DNA from: Phenylobacterium sp.
GTDB lineage: Bacteria > Pseudomonadota > Alphaproteobacteria > Caulobacterales > Caulobacteraceae
Length of the DNA: 64,000 bases
Reading direction: 5' to 3'
Assembly: GCF_030651185.1 (NCBI RefSeq)
Contig: NZ_JAUSCJ010000013.1
Location: 124,001 to 188,000 of the forward strand
Below the pieces are notes generated by a model, which had not been told where the DNA came from, ran no database searches, and worked only from the letters and a program-made list of their open reading frames with translations. Made by a program: the position numbers and the translations under genes. Shown here in pieces: positions 36,821 through 44,641 of the stretch. How positions within the stretch are numbered: position 1 is the first letter of the stretch; every line of letters begins with the position of its first letter.

Positions 36821-37057
36821 CTACGGCTTTTCGCGCCAGGCCGCCTTGGCCGCGTCCTTGGTCATGTTGAGCTGCACCTTGTCGTCCACGACCTGCTCGA
36901 CCCAGGTCAGCGGGATCAGGTGGTGCTTGAGGCCGGAGCCAAAATCTATCTTGGACAGTTCGATATCCGTGCCCAGGACGTGGTCCACCTTGCCGACGTG
37001 GCCGCCGTCGGAGCCGACAACTTCCATGTGCTCGCGGATGTCTAAGGTCGAGATCAT
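36821..37057 (-). CDS. DUF2171 (PRC-barrel-like) protein
   Basis: A 78-residue protein of the DUF2171 family: DIREHMEVVGSDGGHVGKVDHV followed by IELSKIDFGSGLKHHLIPLTWVEQV. The pattern resembles PRC-barrel beta domains used in RNA- or membrane-associated adaptors; the function is unknown. GAGGAG lies seven bases before the ATG at 37057. It is a single small gene. Confidence 0.85.
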   Translation of the reverse strand: MISTLDIREHMEVVGSDGGHVGKVDHVLGTDIELSKIDFGSGLKHHLIPLTWVEQVVDDKVQLNMTKDAAKAAWREKP

Positions 37058-37186
37058 ACGGGTCTCCTCGTGAATGGTGTTCCGGTCAAACACCCGAGGT
37101 CACGGCCAAGTTTCATGTCGTTGGGCTTTCCAAAGTTTCATCGACGCCTAGGTGCGCGACGGCGCCGGGAAAGCTAGGCTGCGCCC

Positions 37187-38074
37187 ATGATCAAGCTCGC
37201 CTCCGCCCTAGCCGCCTTGCTGATGTTGTCGACCGCCGGAACCGCCCGGGCGGCCATCGACGCCAAGCTGGCGCCCGACAGCGTCACCCTGACCGACAAC
37301 GGCCGCACGGTGCTGGTCTACCGGACCCGCACCAACGACCCCGCCGAGCCCGGCCGGCTGAACTATGTCCATCCGCTCTATGCGCCGGACGGCACGGTGC
37401 TGACCGAGGACCGCCCCGCCGACCATCTGCACCAGCGCGGCCTGTTCTGGTCCTGGCATCAGGTCCGCCTGGGCGACGAGGTGGTGGCCGATGGCTGGTT
37501 CATGAAGGGCCTGACCTTCTTCGTGCGCGGCACAAAGTTCCAGGGGCAGCCGGACGGGTCCGGGGTCCTGACCCTCGACGTCGACTGGATCGTGAATTCC
37601 AAGAACGAGCTGACCTATGTGGCCCGCGAGGTAACCCAGGTCACCCTTCGCCCCGCCACCAGGGCCGGCCAGCGGATCGAGTTCGACACCAAGATCACCG
37701 CCCGCGTGCCGGGCCTCTCGCTCGGCGGCAGCGACGACGTGAAGGGCTATGGCGGCTTCTCCCTGCGCCTGGTCCAGCCCGACCGCCTGAGCTTCGCGTC
37801 GCGCGGCGAAAACGTGACGCCCGCCGTCGAGGCCGTCGCCGCCGGTCCGGCCATGGGCTTTGCCTGGCCCGTCGCCGCCGCCTATCCGGCCTGGGCCGTG
37901 GGTCTGGCCTGCAAGGCTCAGGGCCAGCCGATCACCCGCTGGATCCTGCGCCGCGAGTTGTCGATGCAGAACTGCGTCTTCCCCGGCCGCGCGCCCTACG
38001 CGGTGCCGATTGAACGGCCGTTGCACCTGGAATCCACCCTGGTCATCCAGCCCCGGGAGTCGGCGGCGCGATGA
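37187..38074 (+). CDS. Exported DUF6807 (PmoA-like) protein
   Basis: A 295-residue secreted protein with a signal peptide at residues 1-22 (ending TARA). The body reads as DUF6807, once called the PmoA family: the hallmark DHLHQRGLFWSWHQV appears near residue 83, then GYGGFSLRLVQP. Such proteins are frequent in sugar-degrading Bacteroidetes and some proteobacteria, and their activity is unknown. The stop overlaps the start of the next gene by four bases (ATGA). Confidence 0.78.
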   Translation: MIKLASALAALLMLSTAGTARAAIDAKLAPDSVTLTDNGRTVLVYRTRTNDPAEPGRLNYVHPLYAPDGTVLTEDRPADHLHQRGLFWSWHQVRLGDEVVADGWFMKGLTFFVRGTKFQGQPDGSGVLTLDVDWIVNSKNELTYVAREVTQVTLRPATRAGQRIEFDTKITARVPGLSLGGSDDVKGYGGFSLRLVQPDRLSFASRGENVTPAVEAVAAGPAMGFAWPVAAAYPAWAVGLACKAQGQPITRWILRRELSMQNCVFPGRAPYAVPIERPLHLESTLVIQPRESAAR

Positions 38075-38250
38075 ACGACGTCGTCAACTTCAACAAGGCC
38101 AAGAAGGCCAGGGCCAAGGACGCCGCCAAGGTCACGGCCGCCGCCAACCGCGCCAAGTTCGGCCGCACCAAGGGCGAGAAGGTCGTGGAGAAGGCGCAGG
38201 CCGACAAGGTCGTGCGTCTGCTGGACGGCGCCAAGCGGGAGAAGGACTAG
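38071..38250 (+). CDS. DUF4169 small basic protein
   Basis: A 59-residue protein, too short for many gene finders, starting MNDVVNFNKAKKARAKD and then RAKFGRTKGEKV. This matches DUF4169, a small alphaproteobacterial family that typically sits next to a ribbon-helix-helix gene, as one does here at 39177 with COQ4 in between. It is rich in Lys, Arg and Ala, so it may bind nucleic acid. The ATG overlaps the upstream stop as ATGA. Confidence 0.85.
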   Translation: MNDVVNFNKAKKARAKDAAKVTAAANRAKFGRTKGEKVVEKAQADKVVRLLDGAKREKD

Positions 38251-38273
38251 CCCCTCCCCGACCCGGCCGGGCG

Positions 38274-39041
38274 TCAGGCGGCCATCGCCATCTGCTCAGG
38301 GCTCCAGTCGCGAGCCGCCTGCGGGATGGAGTTGTAGAGCGTCGCGGGCGTGATGTTCAGGCGCTTGCGGGCGGCCTCCAGCGGCTCGTTGAGCAGCCGG
38401 TCATAGTCCTCGCCCAGCAGGAAGGCGGCGGCCTTGCCCCGCCTATAGCCCTGCCAGATCGCCTTGGCGTAGGGCTGGCCGGTTCCGCGGCTGCGCACAG
38501 CGGCGCCGAGGCCGATCAGGGCCCAACCCAGGCCCTTGGTCTGGGCGTAGGAGAAGGCCACCAGGCAGGCTTCGCCCAGGCCGTCGCGGTGATAGCCCGA
38601 GAGGATGTGCCAGATGTCGTGAACGTCGCGGGTGCGCCGACCCATCCAGGCATAGGGGTGTTGCAGGTCGACGCCCTTGTCGTCGCCCATGCGGCTGATC
38701 TCGGCCAGGCCCTCGGCGGACAGTTGCTCGGTGCGGATGAAGTCGCGATAGGCCGCGCCGACGGTGCCGGGCGCGAAGGCGTCCAGCCAGGCGTCGTCCA
38801 TCAGCTTGGCGGCCAGTTCGTCCCGCGCATAGGCGATGCGCCCGCCCTGCACGGTGGTCATCAGCTTCAGATAGCAGTCGCGGGTGGCGGTGCCGTTCAG
38901 GGCCCGCATGATCTCGAACACCTGGCCGGTGTCCTCCTTGTCTTTCAGCAGCCGCCCCAGGGCGCGCAGCGCAGCGCGCCACTGTAGTTTCGGCTTGGGC
39001 AGGGGGCGGGTCTTCAGATCGAGGACGGCGGCGGCGGTCAT
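38274..39041 (-). CDS. COQ4 family ubiquinone biosynthesis protein
   Basis: A 255-residue COQ4 homologue. The metal-binding pattern HDxxHx(11)E is visible in RDVHDIWHILSGYHRDGLGE. In eukaryotes COQ4 organises the coenzyme Q complex and takes part in ring C1 decarboxylation-hydroxylation; in alphaproteobacteria homologues have been linked to the same pathway. The start at 39041 is chosen for the AGAGG nine bases upstream; 39062 is possible. A perfect palindrome at 39076-39091 lies 35 bases upstream, so regulation by a dimeric repressor is likely. Confidence 0.85.
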   Translation of the reverse strand: MTAAAVLDLKTRPLPKPKLQWRAALRALGRLLKDKEDTGQVFEIMRALNGTATRDCYLKLMTTVQGGRIAYARDELAAKLMDDAWLDAFAPGTVGAAYRDFIRTEQLSAEGLAEISRMGDDKGVDLQHPYAWMGRRTRDVHDIWHILSGYHRDGLGEACLVAFSYAQTKGLGWALIGLGAAVRSRGTGQPYAKAIWQGYRRGKAAAFLLGEDYDRLLNEPLEAARKRLNITPATLYNSIPQAARDWSPEQMAMAA

Positions 39042-39075
39042 GGGCAGGACCTCTTGAACCATGTTCGGATTAAAG

Positions 39076-39091
39076 ATGACGCCAGCGTCAT
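39076..39091. promoter_or_regulatory. Perfect 16-bp palindrome between COQ4 and the ribbon-helix-helix gene
   Basis: ATGACGCCAGCGTCAT has seven-base arms and a two-base centre. It lies 35 bases before the COQ4 ATG, in the divergent promoter region. The size and symmetry fit a TetR-type operator. A run of six T follows on the plus strand, but no plus-strand gene ends here, so it is not a terminator. Confidence 0.6.
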
Positions 39092-39176
39092 TTTTTGGCA
39101 AGCCCTCTTTGCGAACGGCGCGCGTCAGCTGAAGACTGTTGCGTCGCCACCTTGCGGCCTGAGACTAAGGGTGCAA

Positions 39177-39386
39177 ATGCCCAGATTGCGTAAACGCTCG
39201 ATCCTGCTCGCCGGCCACGCCACCTCGATGGCGCTGGAGCCGGAGTTCTGGGCGGTGCTGGAGGAGATGGCCCAGGACCAATCCCTGAGCCTGGCGGCCA
39301 TGATCGCGCGCCTGGACGAGACCCGCGGCGAGCGGCCCCTGGCCTCCGCCTGCCGGGTGGCGGCGCTGACCTTCGCGAAGGGTTAG
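39177..39386 (+). CDS. Ribbon-helix-helix domain protein (RHH_4-like)
   Basis: A 69-residue probable DNA-binding protein: LRKRSILLAGHATSMALEPE (the ribbon and first helix), then FWAVLEEMAQDQSLSLAAMI. This matches the RHH_4-type alphaproteobacterial family usually found beside DUF4169. The ATG at 39177 has AAGG seven bases upstream; the open frame extends further but without a better start. Here the pair is split by the inverted COQ4 gene. Confidence 0.82.
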   Translation: MPRLRKRSILLAGHATSMALEPEFWAVLEEMAQDQSLSLAAMIARLDETRGERPLASACRVAALTFAKG

Positions 39387-39408
39387 AGCAAGCCGCAGGC
39401 ACCCCAAA

Positions 39409-39523
39409 AGTGTCATCCCGGAAAGCGCGCTAGCGCTTGTCCGGGACCCATATGCGCGGGGCGTACAGGATGGATCTGTGCTTCTGGGTCCCGGTCTTCG
39501 CTTCGCGAATCCGGGATGACACT
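39409..39523. repeat. Family B structured repeat, copy 2 (convergent gap)
   Basis: A 115-bp element with perfect 13-bp terminal arms AGTGTCATCCCGG (39409-39421) and CCGGGATGACACT (39511-39523), and inner GTCCGGGACCC / GGGTCCCGG arms as in copy 1. It carries one GANTC site (GAATC, 39507-39511) and lies between two convergent genes. Confidence 0.85.
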
Positions 39524-39526
39524 CTG

Positions 39527-39742
39527 TTACTTGGGCACGGGGATAGGCGCATCTGGCAGCCTGGGCCCCTCCGGCATTGGCGGCGGGTTCGGAAGGCTCA
39601 GATTGATATCGACATTGCCGCCGAGATCCGGCGCGGCCTGCCGCCCCGCATAGACGAAGTAGCCGATCACGGCGACGGCCACGATCAGCCCGCCCACAAG
39701 GAAGGCCAGCCAGGGACCGCTGCCGGTGGAGCTCTGCGCCAC
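39527..39742 (-). CDS. Small single-helix membrane protein, paralogue 1
   Basis: A 71-residue protein with one membrane helix (about residues 10-32, PWLAFLVGGLIVAVAVIGYF) and a proline-rich C-terminal tail (LPNPPPMPEGPRLP). It is clearly a paralogue of the next gene, which lies two bases upstream: both share LAF-VGGL-V-VAVIG and a following D-NI/D-NL motif. The start is GTG at 39742 without its own ribosome site, so translation is probably coupled. Function unknown. Confidence 0.7.
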   Translation of the reverse strand: MAQSSTGSGPWLAFLVGGLIVAVAVIGYFVYAGRQAAPDLGGNVDINLSLPNPPPMPEGPRLPDAPIPVPK

Positions 39743-39744
39743 GG

Positions 39745-39927
39745 TTAGCCTGCGGGCTTGGCGGGCGCGGAGATGTCCGGCGCCTTGATATTGACGTCCA
39801 GGCTCTTGGACTGGCCGAAGCCGCCGCCCGAATACATCATGAAGCCGATCACCGCGACGACCACCAACAGGCCGCCGACGATGAAGGCCAGGACGGGTGT
39901 TGAGCCATTTCCAGAATTCTCAGCCAT
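39745..39927 (-). CDS. Small single-helix membrane protein, paralogue 2
   Basis: A 60-residue protein: polar N-terminus (MAENSGNGSTP), one helix at about residues 12-32 (LAFIVGGLLVVVAVIGFMMY), then SLDVNIKAPDISAPAKPAG. It is the first gene of a tandem duplicated pair. The orientation is probably N-in with a periplasmic tail, by analogy with other short tail-type proteins. The ATG is at 39927. It is divergent from the uvrD-type helicase gene. No known domain. Confidence 0.7.
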   Translation of the reverse strand: MAENSGNGSTPVLAFIVGGLLVVVAVIGFMMYSGGGFGQSKSLDVNIKAPDISAPAKPAG

Positions 39928-40046
39928 ATCGGCCTCCCAGGATTAAAGTCGGGAGGACAACGAACCTCGGTGGTGACGGTTCCTTTGGCCCATATCACGG
40001 CGCAGGAGGCCTTAAGTCATCCGGCCGATGTGCTACATATGTTCCA

Positions 40047-42389
40047 ATGTCGTCCTATGACTCGTTTGAAGACACCCCCCTCCCCGCCCCGCGGATCAGC
40101 GATCTCGCGCGCGTGCAGGGCCCCGACTATCTCCAAGGCCTGAACCCCGAGCAGCGGGCGGCCGTGGAGGCCACCGAGGGGCCGGTCCTGGTGCTGGCCG
40201 GCGCCGGCACCGGCAAGACCCGCGTGCTGACCACGCGCCTGGCCCACATCCTGGCCACCGGTCGGGCCAAGCCCTGGGAACTGTTGGTGGTGACCTTCAC
40301 CAACAAGGCCGCCCGCGAGATGCGCGAACGGATCACCGCCATCATCGGCCCCCAGGCCGAGGGCCTGCGCTGGCTGGGCACCTTCCACTCCGTCGCCGCC
40401 CAGGTGCTGCGCCGCCACGCCGAGCTGGTGGGGCTGAAGTCGAACTTCACCATCCTCGACACCGACGACCAGGAGCGCCTGATCAAGCAGGTGCTGGAAG
40501 CCGAGAACGTCGACGCCAAGCGCTGGACGCCCAAGACCCTGGCCGGCCTGATCGACCACTGGAAGAACCGCGGCTGGACGCCGGACCGCCTGCCCGCCAA
40601 CGAGGGCAAGGAGTTCGCCGCCGGCAAGGGCCAGGCCCTCTACCGCCTTTACCAGGAGCGGCTGCGGGTGCTGAACGCCTGCGACTTCGGCGACCTGCTG
40701 CTGCACAACCTGACCATCTTCATGAGCCAACCCGAGGTGCTGGCCGAGTTCCACCGCCGGTTCCGCTACATCCTGGTGGACGAGTACCAGGACACCAATG
40801 TCGCCCAGTACCTGTGGCTGCGCCTGCTGGGCCAGGCCAGCCAGAACGTCTGCTGCGTCGGCGACGACGACCAGTCGATCTATGGCTGGCGCGGCGCCGA
40901 GGTGGACAACATCCTGCGCTTCGAGCGCGACTTCCCGGGCGCGACGGTGGTGCGCCTGGAGCGCAACTACCGCTCCACCAGCCACATCCTGGCCGCCGCC
41001 TCGGGCCTGATCAGCGCCAACAAGGGCCGCCTGGGCAAGACCCTGTGGACCGAGCAGAACGGCGGCGAGAAGGTCATCGTGCGCGGCGTCTGGGACGGCG
41101 AGGCTGAGAGCCGGCTGATCGCCGACGAGATCGAGCGCGCCCGGAAGGGCGGCACGGAGAAGGAGCCGCGCAAGTACCGCGACATGGCCATCCTGGTGCG
41201 CGCCTCCTTCCAGATGCGCGCCTTCGAGGAGCGCTTCGTGCTGCTGTCGATCCCCTACACGGTGGTGGGCGGCCCCCGGTTCTTCGAGCGCGCCGAAATC
41301 CGCGACGCCCATGCCTATCTGCGGCTGATCCAGTCGCCGGACGATGATTTGGCCTTCGAGCGCATCGTCAACACCCCCAAGCGCGGGATCGGCGACACCA
41401 CGGTGCAGAAGCTGCTGCAGATCGCCCGGCTGAACGGGGTGCCGGTGATGACCGCGGCCCGCGAGGTGGTGCTGACAGACGAGCTGGCGGCGCGGACCCG
41501 CACCGCGCTCTCCAACTTCATCCGCGACCTCGACCGCTGGCGCGGCCAGGCCGAGACCCTGCACCACGCCCGCCTCACCGAGCAGGTGCTGGAGGAGAGC
41601 GGCTATACCGACGCCCTGCGCCTGGACAAGACGCCCACCGCCCAGACCCGGCTGGAGAACCTCAAGGAACTCGTCCAGTCGATGGGCGCCTTCGACACCC
41701 TCCAGGCCTATCTGGAGCACGTCTCCCTGGTGATGGACATGGACCGCGGGCCCCAGGCCGACGCGGTGCAGATCATGACCCTGCACGCCGCCAAGGGCCT
41801 GGAATTCCCCCTGGTCTTCCTTCCCGGCTGGGAGGAAGGCGTCTTCCCGTCCCAGCGCAGCATGGACGAGAGCGGCGAGAAGGGCCTCGAGGAGGAACGC
41901 CGCCTGGGTTACGTCGGCATCACCCGGGCCCGCGAGGAGGCGCGCATCTCCTTCGTCGCCAACCGCATGGTCTATGGCCGCTGGACCAGCCAGCTCCCCA
42001 GCCGCTTCGTCGACGAACTGCCCCTGGCCAATGTCGAGGCCTCATCAGAGACCGGCTATTACGGCGGCGGCCCCGGCATGCAGCAGCAGCACGGCAGCAG
42101 CTGGGACGCCACGCCGGCCTTCGGCTCCGGCTATTCCTCCCCCGGCTGGCAGCGCGCCCAGTCCCGCGGCTACCAGGGCAGCCATCCGGGCCGGCAGCAG
42201 GTCATCGAGGGTGAAGGCCGCCTGGTGGCCGAGAGCTCGGCGGCCAGCGACTACAAGCGCGGCGACCGCGTCTTCCACCAGAAGTTCGGCTACGGCCAGG
42301 TGAAGGGCGTCGACGGCAACAAGCTCACCGTCGCCTTCGACAAGGCCGGCGAGAAGAAGGTGATCGACAGCTTCGTGGAGAAGGGGTGA
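40047..42389 (+). CDS. UvrD/PcrA-type DNA helicase
   Basis: A superfamily 1A helicase of 780 residues with a role in nucleotide excision and mismatch repair and in removing RecA or stalled polymerase. Motif I is AGAGTGKT (residues 51-58), motif II DEYQDTN near 245, then GDDDQSIYGWRGAE, LERNYRS, LHAAKGLEFPLVFLPGWEEG and EERRLGYVGITRARE. The C-terminus ends in a Tudor-like region (DRVFHQKFGYGQVKGVDGNKLTVAF) that in PcrA/UvrD contacts RNA polymerase. The ATG at 40047 has no ribosome site, so the message may be leaderless; the frame is open further upstream. Confidence 0.94.
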   Translation: MSSYDSFEDTPLPAPRISDLARVQGPDYLQGLNPEQRAAVEATEGPVLVLAGAGTGKTRVLTTRLAHILATGRAKPWELLVVTFTNKAAREMRERITAIIGPQAEGLRWLGTFHSVAAQVLRRHAELVGLKSNFTILDTDDQERLIKQVLEAENVDAKRWTPKTLAGLIDHWKNRGWTPDRLPANEGKEFAAGKGQALYRLYQERLRVLNACDFGDLLLHNLTIFMSQPEVLAEFHRRFRYILVDEYQDTNVAQYLWLRLLGQASQNVCCVGDDDQSIYGWRGAEVDNILRFERDFPGATVVRLERNYRSTSHILAAASGLISANKGRLGKTLWTEQNGGEKVIVRGVWDGEAESRLIADEIERARKGGTEKEPRKYRDMAILVRASFQMRAFEERFVLLSIPYTVVGGPRFFERAEIRDAHAYLRLIQSPDDDLAFERIVNTPKRGIGDTTVQKLLQIARLNGVPVMTAAREVVLTDELAARTRTALSNFIRDLDRWRGQAETLHHARLTEQVLEESGYTDALRLDKTPTAQTRLENLKELVQSMGAFDTLQAYLEHVSLVMDMDRGPQADAVQIMTLHAAKGLEFPLVFLPGWEEGVFPSQRSMDESGEKGLEEERRLGYVGITRAREEARISFVANRMVYGRWTSQLPSRFVDELPLANVEASSETGYYGGGPGMQQQHGSSWDATPAFGSGYSSPGWQRAQSRGYQGSHPGRQQVIEGEGRLVAESSAASDYKRGDRVFHQKFGYGQVKGVDGNKLTVAFDKAGEKKVIDSFVEKG

Positions 42390-42393
42390 CCGT

Positions 42394-42561
42394 TTTCCTT
42401 CTCCCCTTGCGGGAGAAGGTGGCCGGTCGAAGACCGGTCGGATGTGGGGTCACGCTCCCCTCTCCGCTGAACTTACAAGCGCTCTAACCCGAGAGGTCGA
42501 TCGACCCCTCATCCGACCCTGCTCCGCAGGGCCACCCTTCTCCCGCAAGGGGAGAAGGAAA
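42394..42561. repeat. Family A structured repeat, copy 3 (convergent helicase/radical SAM gap)
   Basis: A 168-bp element with 26-bp terminal arms (42394-42419 and 42536-42561) that are exact reverse complements. Each is a hairpin (CCTTCTCCC, GCAAG/CTTGC-like loop, GGGAGAAGG). An inner GGTCGGATG / CATCCGACC pair is present. Its ends come within five and two bases of the two stop codons. Confidence 0.85.
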
Positions 42562-42562
42562 C

Positions 42563-44425
42563 CTACGCCGGCACCGGCTCAGCCACCGGCGCCGCCAGCA
42601 CCGTCGGCGCCAGCGTCGAGATCTCCGGCGGCTCTCCCCCGTCCTTGAAGGCCACGTGGATGTGGCTCTTGCCCAGGTCCTTGCCCAGGAACTCGAGCCC
42701 CGACGGAATGATGCGGGCGTAGCTCTCCAGGTCCTTGGTCTCGATGACGATGGTCTGGCCGAACTTGGTATCGGTCAGCTTGATCACCGGCGGCATGGTC
42801 TCCAGGCCCAGGAACGACGAGAAGCCGTTGGTGGTCAGGATGCCCAGCTGGCGCCACTTGCCCTCCTGCGCCTGCGGATCGACGCCGTTCCAGTTCAGGC
42901 CCAGCGAGGTCGAGGAGATGTGGTCGACCTCGATATCGGTGATGCCGATCAGGTTGGCGGTGTCCCACTGCTGGAAGAACCAGGTGTCGACGCTGCCGGC
43001 CGAGCAGAATTCCTCGCTGACGATCTTGGGCCAGGTGTCGCGGATCGCCTTGGCCTTGGCGTTGAACAGCTGGAAGTAGCCGTTGGGCTCCAGGTTCACC
43101 TTGTCGAACTGGCCCTCCACCGGGGCGTTGTCGCGCCGCGCGGTGAAGTAGAGGCAGCCCGGGTTCCATGAGTGGCCGAACATCACGTCGCGCAGCTGCG
43201 GGTTCACGGCGATGTCGGCGTCGGTGAAGACGATCCAGTCCGGCTCCTTCAGCACCGCCAGCCCGTCATTGAGCATCTTGCCCTTGTTGAAGGCGTGGTC
43301 GTCGTCGAAGCAGCGGTCGGAGATCACCACCGTCGCCCCGTGCTCGGCGGCCACTTCCTGGGTGCGCAGGTCGGTCGACGTGGTGACCACGATCATGTCG
43401 TCGAACTGGTCGATGTTGCGCGGCAGGGTCTGGGCCAGCATGTCGCCGTAGCCCACCGAGACCAGCACGCAGGACAGCTTCTTGGGCTTGGTGGAGTTGT
43501 GGCCGATGCCGACCCGGCGCCCGGCGCCCCCCTCGCCCACATAGTTGTCGCGGCTTTCGACCTCGCGCTTCTGCTTGTGCAGTTCGCGGTCGAAGATCTC
43601 GTAGTTGTGCTTCTTGATCGCCGGGCTGCCCAGCTTGCGCAGGATGTCGCGGTGCTGCGGGCTGATGATGTCGCGCTCGAGGATGTCCAGCTGCGAAGGG
43701 CCGGGCTGGGCGAGCGCGCAGTAGTTGCAGAGCTCGATCTGGTCGCCGAAGTCGCCGGGCTGGCGCTGCCACCAGCCGTGCTCGACGGGCCAGGCGTGCT
43801 TGCCGTTGAAGTACAGCCGGTCGATGGCCCCGGCGACCTCGCAGAAATAGGCGCCCTTGTCGTTGATGGTGGCCGACCAGAGCTTCTGGACCCAGCAGTT
43901 GTCGCGGTTCTCTTCCCACTGCAGCTCGGAGATGCCGGTGGCCGCGATGTAGTCGGCCCGGGTGATCAACAGCGCCTGGTGCTGGCCGGCGGACTCGTGG
44001 GTGTTGGTGTTGAAGTGGCTGTAGACCGACATGATGGTCTCGTAGTTGCGGTAGAACCCCGCGCCGAGACTGGTCCACAGGCCGCGGCCGTTCGAGCGGT
44101 CAAACAGCCGCTGATTGGCGAAGTCGTTGAAGTCCTTGATCGGGAACTTGCCGTTGTTGGTGTTGTCCCCGCCCCACAGCTCGGCGAAGCGCAGCGAGAT
44201 CTGCTCGAAATTGGCGTGCAAGGTCGGCTCGCCGGCGATGATTCCGATCAGCTTGTTGGGGGCGTTCCAGCCCTCCATGCTCTGCACGGCGCGCTCGAAG
44301 GTCTCCAGCTCCATGTCGGCGCGCTGGGTCTGGTGCGGGATCAGCCGGGTGCAGTTGGAGCACTTCAGGTGGCACTTGGTGCTGATGTCGATCTGGACGA
44401 TGTCCATGTCGGCAGGCGATCGCAT
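42563..44425 (-). CDS. Radical SAM - glycosyltransferase fusion protein
   Basis: A 620-residue two-domain protein. The N-terminal half is a radical SAM enzyme: the cluster cysteines are C18, C22 and C25 (CHLKCSNC, spacing CxxxCxxC), AGEPTLH at 64-70 replaces the usual GGEP, and further cysteines at 177, 195, 233 and 236 (LCNYC) could hold a second iron-sulfur cluster. A linker with GIGHN (306-310) leads to a GT2-like nucleotide-sugar transferase fold: KLSCVLVSVGYGDML, then FTDADI with D402 and D404 as the metal site. No precursor peptide, exporter or sugar genes adjoin, so the product is unknown. The ATG at 44425 has GGAGAAG upstream. Confidence 0.78.
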   Translation of the reverse strand: MRSPADMDIVQIDISTKCHLKCSNCTRLIPHQTQRADMELETFERAVQSMEGWNAPNKLIGIIAGEPTLHANFEQISLRFAELWGGDNTNNGKFPIKDFNDFANQRLFDRSNGRGLWTSLGAGFYRNYETIMSVYSHFNTNTHESAGQHQALLITRADYIAATGISELQWEENRDNCWVQKLWSATINDKGAYFCEVAGAIDRLYFNGKHAWPVEHGWWQRQPGDFGDQIELCNYCALAQPGPSQLDILERDIISPQHRDILRKLGSPAIKKHNYEIFDRELHKQKREVESRDNYVGEGGAGRRVGIGHNSTKPKKLSCVLVSVGYGDMLAQTLPRNIDQFDDMIVVTTSTDLRTQEVAAEHGATVVISDRCFDDDHAFNKGKMLNDGLAVLKEPDWIVFTDADIAVNPQLRDVMFGHSWNPGCLYFTARRDNAPVEGQFDKVNLEPNGYFQLFNAKAKAIRDTWPKIVSEEFCSAGSVDTWFFQQWDTANLIGITDIEVDHISSTSLGLNWNGVDPQAQEGKWRQLGILTTNGFSSFLGLETMPPVIKLTDTKFGQTIVIETKDLESYARIIPSGLEFLGKDLGKSHIHVAFKDGGEPPEISTLAPTVLAAPVAEPVPA

Positions 44426-44503
44426 GGTTCTTCTCCAGGTCGCTTTTCGCCGGGGTCCGGGCAGCGACGGAAGGCGTTCTCAAGACGCCGATCAACGCTG
44501 TTT

Positions 44504-44519
44504 GACTCTCCTTTGAGTC
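44504..44519. promoter_or_regulatory. Two GANTC sites in inverted arrangement
   Basis: GACTC (44504-44508) and GAGTC (44515-44519) are 11 bases apart in the divergent region before the radical SAM-glycosyltransferase gene. In Caulobacter, CcrM methylates such sites and GcrA reads them at promoters. Confidence 0.5.
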
Positions 44520-44532
44520 GCCGGGAAAGCTA

Positions 44533-44563
44533 AACTCTTTGCCCGGTCGTGCGGCAAAGAGTT
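44533..44563. promoter_or_regulatory. 11-bp perfect inverted repeat, operator-like
   Basis: AACTCTTTGCC (44533-44543) and GGCAAAGAGTT (44553-44563) are exact reverse complements with nine bases between, about three turns across in total. It lies between the divergent radical SAM-glycosyltransferase and hydrolase genes. It could be a dimeric-repressor operator or a hairpin. Confidence 0.6.
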
Positions 44564-44641
44564 GCATCCCTGCGTGGCCTTGCGGACCTGGGGCTTCGCA
44601 AGCAGAGTGACCATCAATCACTCAGACGCTCGGGAGGGCCC

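Noticed and set aside
39076..39097. Factor-independent terminator made by the palindrome and T6
   Set aside because: No plus-strand gene ends here; the site is in a divergent promoter region, so an operator is the better reading.
39928..40046. LexA box before the uvrD-type helicase
   Set aside because: No GTTC-N7-GTTC pattern or its reverse was found in the gap.
40017..41786. Long minus-strand frame inside the helicase gene, and similar shadows opposite leuA, mrdA, mreB and ligA
   Set aside because: All run opposite clearly homologous genes and have compositions typical of GC-rich shadows, without domains or ribosome sites.
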